Below are positions 4,878 to 9,504 of a DNA stretch of 9,504 nt, in pieces. A model generated the notes under the pieces. It was not told the origin of the DNA. It made no database searches and worked only from the letters and a program-made list of their open reading frames with translations. The position numbers and the translations under genes are program-made. The first letter of the stretch is position 1; each line of letters starts with the position of its first letter. Origin of the DNA: Desulfovibrio sp. (GTDB lineage: Bacteria > Desulfobacterota > Desulfovibrionia > Desulfovibrionales > Desulfovibrionaceae); assembly GCF_019424165.1 (NCBI RefSeq), contig NZ_JAHZAA010000003.1, positions 1 to 9,504 of the forward strand, given 5' to 3'.

Positions 4878-7796
4878 TTAGGCCTGCCCTGATTCCGATG
4901 GGTTCATGCGCGGGTCATCGTAGAAGACGTACCGGTTTTTGCCGAGTTGCTTGGCACGGTACTGGGCGTTGTCTGCCCGTTGGAGGGATTCTTCATAGGA
5001 CGTTTCGCTGCCGTCAAACATATAGATGCCGATACTGGCGCTGATGTTCACGGCTTTTCCATCGCGGTCGAACTGCATGGCCAGAGCCTTGAGCACGGAT
5101 TCTGCCCGTGTGGCAACGGCGTTACGGGTGATGCCCATGGCAAAGACGCAGAATTCGTCGCCGCCAAAGCGGCCCACGGCATCCACATTGCGGAAGATGC
5201 GCCTGAGGGCGTCAGCGGCATCAATCAGGGCAACGTCACCGGCCATATGCCCCAGGTTGTCATTAAGTTCCTTGAAGTTGTCCAGGTCAAGAAAGAGCAG
5301 GGCGTGTGTCTTGTCGTCCTTTAGCCGGACGGGCATGTTCTGCATGACCTTTTCGCGAAAGGCCACCTTGTTGTAAAGATCCGTCAGGCTGTCACGCTGT
5401 GACAGACGCTCCAGCTCGGCTCTGCGGCGCACCTCTTCATCAATGTCCACAATTTTTCCCACAATATGCAGGGGCGCGTTTTTTTTGCTGATGCGGGTGG
5501 TCTGCACCCTGCACCAGATGTAGCGTCCCTGTGCCGTGGGAATACGCATCACGCTGAAAACAGTGCGTTCTCCCGCCCGTACCCGCCGCCGCATTTCCGT
5601 AAGGGCGGGCAGGTCGTCGGGGTGCACTATCTGATCATTGCGCGGGCGCCCGTCAGGAGTGAACATGGGGGTACTGTCACGGCCGAATTTGGTGACAAAA
5701 TTGGGCGAACAGGTGAACTGCTTTTTTTCCATATCCATATCAAAAATAATGTCCTGCGACTGCTCCAGCAGGATGCGGTAACGCTCTTTTTCCTGCTCCA
5801 GCTCTTCCTGCATATGCTTTTGCTCGGTGATGTCCACCACCACGCAGTCCAGGCAGGGAAGGGCTATGGCCTGCCCCTCGCTGGACCATGTGCAGCGCAG
5901 CAGGGCCGGTATGGGCTGGCCGTTTTTGCGGCGCAGGCGCAGTTCCATATTGACGGAAGAATTTTCCGCGCGGCGGCTTTCAAGCAACTGGAACAGGTTT
6001 TCGGACTCTTCGGTGCTCAGAAAATCGGCCAGGCAGGGATTTGAAGGAGGATTGTCGCTATAGCCCAGCAAATGCCAGAACCCGCTGTTGGCATTGCGGA
6101 TGTCCAGGCGGGGATTGTTGATGAGGCTGATGACGCCGCCGTTGATGTTGTTTGCCATATTGGTGAGGCGGCGCTCGCTCTCCTGCACGGTTCTGCCGCT
6201 CTTGCGCCGCAGATAGGCAAGGAAGGCAAAAAAAGCCAGGCCGAAAAGCAGCATCTGCCCCAGAACCGCCAGCAGGGTGCGGTGCTCGTAGACCATATCC
6301 GAAAGGCTCATGGGCGAGGCCACAGCGGAAATGTTTTCAGAAATGATCTGGCTTTTGCTTTTTTCGTCGATGTTCATGAGCAGCTTGTTGAGAATGTTCA
6401 ACAGGGGCGGCGGCATGGCTGTGCTGACAGCCATGCGGCTGTCTTCAACGCCGCTGTGCTCCTGTAGGGACATTATTTCGCGAAAGCGGGGCCTGGCGAG
6501 CAGATAGTCCACTTCAAAGCTGGTTTGCAGCAAAAGGTCTGCCTGGCCCGTGAGTACGGCCTCAAGGCAGCACTCGATGTCAGGATATGAAACCACGCGC
6601 AAGGCGGGAAAATTGGCATTGAGGTACACGCGCCCGCCGCGCCAGACGTCGGGTATGGCCACGCGCAACGGAGCGTCGGGCGGAATTTCGGAAAATTTTT
6701 TGCTGTACAGGTTCAGCCCGATGCGCAGCACAGGCGAGGTCAGCGTATACAGGGAGCTGGAATTGCACGTTGTGGAGTACATCACACCGGCGCACAGGTC
6801 TATTTTGCCCTGCCTGAAATAGTCGTTCAGGTTCATGTCCGGATCATCCATAGGCACAAATTCGAAAACCAGGCCGCTGGCGCGGCTGAGCCTGCGGAGT
6901 ATGCCCGGCAGGATGCCCCGTGTTTCGCCTGTGTTTTCATCGTGCCAGATCAGGGGCTTGCGCGTGGGGCTGTAGCCCACGCGCAGGGGCGGGCAGGAGC
7001 GTACGAAGTCTCTTTCGGCCTTGGTAAGCGGCGTCTGGTAGCTGCGCCACAAATGGGTCCGCGAGAGCTTGTTTTCCAGATCGGGCTGTTCCAGCTTCAA
7101 CTGGGCTATGCCGTGCTCCAGTTCTTTCATGAGCTGGGCATTGTTGAGGCTGGTGATATAGAAAAAAGGCCTGGGATCGTATTTTGCCAGCACCGTTTCG
7201 CCTGGCTCAAGGCTGATGACGGACGTCAGTATGGCGTCAATGTTTCCGGCTTTCAGCGCATCGCGGGAGTCTTTGGCAAGCCTGAAAGGAATAAGCTGTG
7301 GCGCGGTAAAGCTGTTGCGGCTGGCGTAGCCCATAAAGTCTGCCCGCCAGGGGCTGTCGCTGGTGACACCTATGCGCAGGCTTTCAAATTTTTTGAAGTC
7401 TTCGTAAACAAGGGGCGTATCTTTGGCGGCGACAAGGGCGGTGTAGGTGATGCCGCTGGCATATGGAGAATACAGAAAGCGCCTGGCGCGCTCGGGCGTG
7501 TGCAGCGCGCCGCCGAGAAGGTCTATCTGGTTTCTTTCCAGTGCGTTCAGGGCGGCGTGCCAGGTATCAAAGTTGACAAACTTTACCTGCCAGCCGGTGT
7601 ATCTGCTCACCTGCTCAAGGTAGTCAACGTCATAGCCGACGGGGCGGCCGTTTTCCAGATCGTGAAAACCGCCCATGGGAAAAATGCCCACCTGTACAGT
7701 CCGGGAAGCAGCCTGGGATGGCGAACTCCAGAGAGCCTGTACAATGCAGAAAAGCATCCAGGCCAGAAGTTTCAGGACGCGAAAGTTCCTGCGCAT
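4878..7796 (-). CDS. Membrane diguanylate cyclase: tandem solute-binding sensor, two PAS domains, GGDEF
   Basis: This 972-residue inner-membrane enzyme is predicted to make c-di-GMP from two GTP under control of a periplasmic signal. A signal peptide or anchor covers residues 1-30 (cut possible after SQA). Two SBP_bac_3-type flytrap domains follow, at about 31-260 (GYDVDYLEQVSRYTGW, LLGGALHTPERARRF) and 268-495 (LRVGYSPTRKPLIWHD, LCAGVMYSTT). One membrane helix lies at 507-529, PAS 1 at about 540-660, PAS 2 at about 672-795, and GGDEF at 800-965. The catalytic set is intact: D837, N845, D854 and GGDEF at 878-882, matching the spacing of PleD. The inhibitory I-site R869-x-x-D872 sits five residues before the motif, so product inhibition is expected. 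No EAL domain is present. The ATG at 7796 has AAGGGA just upstream. The gene lies 99 bases after holB on the same strand, with no clear promoter in the gap, so it may be read from holB or from a promoter I cannot see. The ligand is unknown; the flytrap family binds amino acids and similar small molecules. Confidence 0.93.
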   Translation of the reverse strand: MRRNFRVLKLLAWMLFCIVQALWSSPSQAASRTVQVGIFPMGGFHDLENGRPVGYDVDYLEQVSRYTGWQVKFVNFDTWHAALNALERNQIDLLGGALHTPERARRFLYSPYASGITYTALVAAKDTPLVYEDFKKFESLRIGVTSDSPWRADFMGYASRNSFTAPQLIPFRLAKDSRDALKAGNIDAILTSVISLEPGETVLAKYDPRPFFYITSLNNAQLMKELEHGIAQLKLEQPDLENKLSRTHLWRSYQTPLTKAERDFVRSCPPLRVGYSPTRKPLIWHDENTGETRGILPGILRRLSRASGLVFEFVPMDDPDMNLNDYFRQGKIDLCAGVMYSTTCNSSSLYTLTSPVLRIGLNLYSKKFSEIPPDAPLRVAIPDVWRGGRVYLNANFPALRVVSYPDIECCLEAVLTGQADLLLQTSFEVDYLLARPRFREIMSLQEHSGVEDSRMAVSTAMPPPLLNILNKLLMNIDEKSKSQIISENISAVASPMSLSDMVYEHRTLLAVLGQMLLFGLAFFAFLAYLRRKSGRTVQESERRLTNMANNINGGVISLINNPRLDIRNANSGFWHLLGYSDNPPSNPCLADFLSTEESENLFQLLESRRAENSSVNMELRLRRKNGQPIPALLRCTWSSEGQAIALPCLDCVVVDITEQKHMQEELEQEKERYRILLEQSQDIIFDMDMEKKQFTCSPNFVTKFGRDSTPMFTPDGRPRNDQIVHPDDLPALTEMRRRVRAGERTVFSVMRIPTAQGRYIWCRVQTTRISKKNAPLHIVGKIVDIDEEVRRRAELERLSQRDSLTDLYNKVAFREKVMQNMPVRLKDDKTHALLFLDLDNFKELNDNLGHMAGDVALIDAADALRRIFRNVDAVGRFGGDEFCVFAMGITRNAVATRAESVLKALAMQFDRDGKAVNISASIGIYMFDGSETSYEESLQRADNAQYRAKQLGKNRYVFYDDPRMNPSESGQA

Positions 7797-7895
7797 GTCC
7801 CTTTGCCCCCATCAAGACTCGTATGCAAGCACGCAGCCCGGCCATGCCGCCCCCGGCACAGCTCCGGCGGCAGCGAAAATCCGGTATGTCTGTCG

Positions 7896-8837
7896 TCAGT
7901 TGCGGGCCACTGCCGCAACGTGCGGCTCTGCCCGCGCACTCCGCAGGCGCAGCACGTATATGCGCGCGGCCAGGGCTTCAACGGCCCTTGCCGGGGTAAG
8001 CCCGTATTGCAAGGCATCCTGTGCCTCTGTCAGCCATTGGCAGACAAGGGCCAGGTCTTGCGCGCCCAGGTTTGCCAGAGCCGTATCCAGCGGAGAAGTG
8101 TTATCAGTTATTATTTCAGAAAGTATACGGTTTATGGATTTCTGACAACACAGTAAAAGGCGTCCGGCCTGGGCGGCGTCCAGTGCGCCCTTGGCGGCCA
8201 GTGCGTCCAGAAGCCCCTGGCCGGTCAGCAGAAAATGGGCCAGCTTTTCTTCCCACGGGCGCATGGCGTCATCTGCGGCACGGCTGTCGGGCCAGGGTAG
8301 GGTAAGGCAGAAAGAACGGGAAACAAGGGTGGGCAGCAACTGTTCGCGCTGTGGCGTGAGCAGGACGAAAACCGTGGTGGCCGAGGGTTCTTCCAGTGCC
8401 TTGAGCAGGGCATTGGCAGCCTCGTCGCGGGTAAGGGAAAGGCCCATAAGCAGAACAACGCGGCGCCCGTTCCCGTGGGGGGCGTCGCGCAGGCGGCTTT
8501 TAAGCTCCCGTACGCGCTCCATGTTGAAGGCGCGTACGGGGCCGGGATTTTCTTCGTCTTCGCGGTTGCTGATGCGGCCGTCGTAAGCGGCAAGGTCAAG
8601 GTGCTCACCGGCTGCAATCTGCAGACAGGCAGGACAGGCAAGGCACGGTGCGCCGGAATGGGCCGCCTGCGGGCAGTTGATGCGCGCTGCCCAGTAAAGG
8701 GCCATGTCACGCCGCTGGGCCTCGCTGCCGCCTTCAAACAGCAGCACCTGGGGCGGGGCCGCACCCAGACGGTTCAGCGCTTCCTTCAGCCCGTCAAAGG
8801 CCGGAACAGCAATAGCCGAAAGCATGGGCGCGGTCAT
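7896..8837 (-). CDS. holB: DNA polymerase III delta' subunit (clamp loader)
   Basis: This 313-residue protein is the delta' subunit, the rigid stator of the clamp loader that places the beta sliding clamp on primed DNA. The AAA+ fold is present but the P-loop is degenerate (LLFEGGSEAQRRDMAL, residues 32-47, with no GKT), as expected because delta' does not hydrolyse ATP. Four cysteines, C55, C65, C68 and C71 (PCLACPAC), form the zinc module common to delta' and gamma/tau. The strongest marker is EAANALLKALEEPSATTVFV (139-158), followed by LLPTLVSRSFCLTLP, where the usual SRC motif reads SRS (173-175). The C-terminal helical collar region covers about 200-313 and diverges, as usual. Length is slightly short of the typical 320-340. 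It starts 14 bases after the purA stop, with GAGG overlapping that stop codon as its likely ribosome-binding site, so the two are probably co-transcribed and translationally coupled. Confidence 0.92.
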   Translation of the reverse strand: MTAPMLSAIAVPAFDGLKEALNRLGAAPPQVLLFEGGSEAQRRDMALYWAARINCPQAAHSGAPCLACPACLQIAAGEHLDLAAYDGRISNREDEENPGPVRAFNMERVRELKSRLRDAPHGNGRRVVLLMGLSLTRDEAANALLKALEEPSATTVFVLLTPQREQLLPTLVSRSFCLTLPWPDSRAADDAMRPWEEKLAHFLLTGQGLLDALAAKGALDAAQAGRLLLCCQKSINRILSEIITDNTSPLDTALANLGAQDLALVCQWLTEAQDALQYGLTPARAVEALAARIYVLRLRSARAEPHVAAVARN

Positions 8838-8851
8838 GGCGCGGCTGCGCC

Positions 8852-9504
8852 TCAGCGCACGATGGTCTGTCTGCGCTCGGCGCCTACGGAAACCAGGCTC
8901 ACCTTTACACCGACAAGCTCTTCAATTCGCGCGATGTAGGTACGCACGGTTTCGGGCAGATCATCAAAGCGGGTGCACTCGGTAATGTCTTCCTCAAAGC
9001 CGGGCAGGTCTTCGTATACGGGCGTGACCTTTTCAAGCGCGCCTTCTTCCTGCGGCATGTAATCAAGCTTGCGGCCTTCGTACTCATAAGCCACGCAGAT
9101 GCGCAGGCCGGGCAGGTTTTGCAGCACGTCAAGTTTGGTCAGGGCGATGTCGGTCATGCCGCACAGGCGCACGCTCTCGCGCAGCACCACGGCGTCCAGC
9201 CAGCCGCAACGGCGCGGGCGGCCCGTGGTGGCTCCGAATTCGTGTCCCTGGGTGCGCAGGTAGCTGCCGGTGTCGTCAAGCTGTTCGGTAGGAAAGGGGC
9301 CGGAGCCCACGCGGGTGGTATAGGCCTTTACGATGCCCACCACGCGGTGCAGGGCCGAAGGACCCACGCCGCAGCCCGCGGACGCGTTGCCCGACACGGT
9401 ATTGGAGGAAGTGACAAAGGGATATGTGCCGTGGTCGATATCCAGGTGAATGCCCTGCGCGCCTTCAAAAAGAATGTCGCCGCCCTGTTCCTGGATTTTC
9501 TGAA
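8852..9504 (-). CDS. purA: Adenylosuccinate synthetase, C-terminal half (cut by right window edge)
   Basis: This enzyme joins IMP and aspartate with GTP to form adenylosuccinate, the first committed step from IMP to AMP. The last 216 codons are in the window, about half of the usual 425-430 residues; the N-terminal P-loop part is outside. Family strings seen in order are EGAQGIHLDIDHGTYPFVTS (the IMP-binding region), ASAGCGVGP, the GPFPTE segment, GRPRRCGWLD (9194-9223, arginine-rich and contacting substrate), LTKLDVL (the guanine-binding segment), and the C-terminal VSVGAERRQTI. No frameshift or missing motif is visible. It is the upstream member of the minus-strand cluster with holB. Confidence 0.96.
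   Translation of the reverse strand, partial: QKIQEQGGDILFEGAQGIHLDIDHGTYPFVTSSNTVSGNASAGCGVGPSALHRVVGIVKAYTTRVGSGPFPTEQLDDTGSYLRTQGHEFGATTGRPRRCGWLDAVVLRESVRLCGMTDIALTKLDVLQNLPGLRICVAYEYEGRKLDYMPQEEGALEKVTPVYEDLPGFEEDITECTRFDDLPETVRTYIARIEELVGVKVSLVSVGAERRQTIVR

Noticed and set aside
7846..7871. GCCGCC/GGCGGC repeat between holB and the cyclase as a terminator
   Set aside because: The loop is 14 bases and no T run follows on the minus strand; kept only as a possible processing or attenuation element in a finding.
6942..8156. A 404-codon open frame on the plus strand opposite the cyclase and holB
   Set aside because: It lies antisense to two well-supported genes, spans the gap between them, has no recognisable domain or ribosome-binding site, and is expected by chance opposite GC-rich coding sequence.

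Overview
The window looks like an ordinary chromosomal stretch from a GC-rich Desulfovibrio-like sulfate reducer (Desulfobacterota). This is an inference from protein style, the pairing of purA and holB, and the abundance of signalling genes. No rRNA marker is present to fix the taxon. I see no mobile element, tRNA, rRNA, CRISPR array or prophage gene. Seven of the eight genes belong to recognisable families.

Layout from left to right. (1) The 5' half of asnS (asparaginyl-tRNA synthetase) runs leftward out of the window. (2) Diverging from it is a two-gene OmpR/EnvZ-type operon: a response regulator followed by a sensor histidine kinase whose start overlaps the regulator's stop. Each side of the asnS/regulator divergence has a sigma70-like promoter with 17-bp spacing. 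(3) A class I SAM-dependent methyltransferase of unknown substrate runs leftward and converges on the kinase. (4) A 235-base divergent intergenic region follows. It carries an array of ACAA/TTGT half-sites, a candidate promoter and a strongly foldable 5' leader ahead of (5) a small secreted protein of unknown family. (6) Behind that gene are a perfect 9-bp inverted repeat and a strong bidirectional rho-independent terminator. (7) On the minus strand, reading purA, holB, then a 972-residue membrane diguanylate cyclase, lies a same-direction cluster. purA is cut by the right edge and holB starts 14 bases after it. The cyclase has two periplasmic solute-binding-type domains, one membrane helix, two PAS domains and a GGDEF domain with intact catalytic and inhibitory-site residues.

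How the genes fit together. asnS, purA and holB are housekeeping: translation, AMP synthesis and the replication clamp loader. The two-component pair and the diguanylate cyclase are two independent ways of carrying extracytoplasmic signals inward, one to transcription and one to c-di-GMP. Nothing in the sequence ties the two together. I do not see a convincing new multi-gene system here. The parts most worth a second look are the structured leader and the downstream hairpin around the small secreted protein gene, that protein itself, and the sensory half of the diguanylate cyclase.
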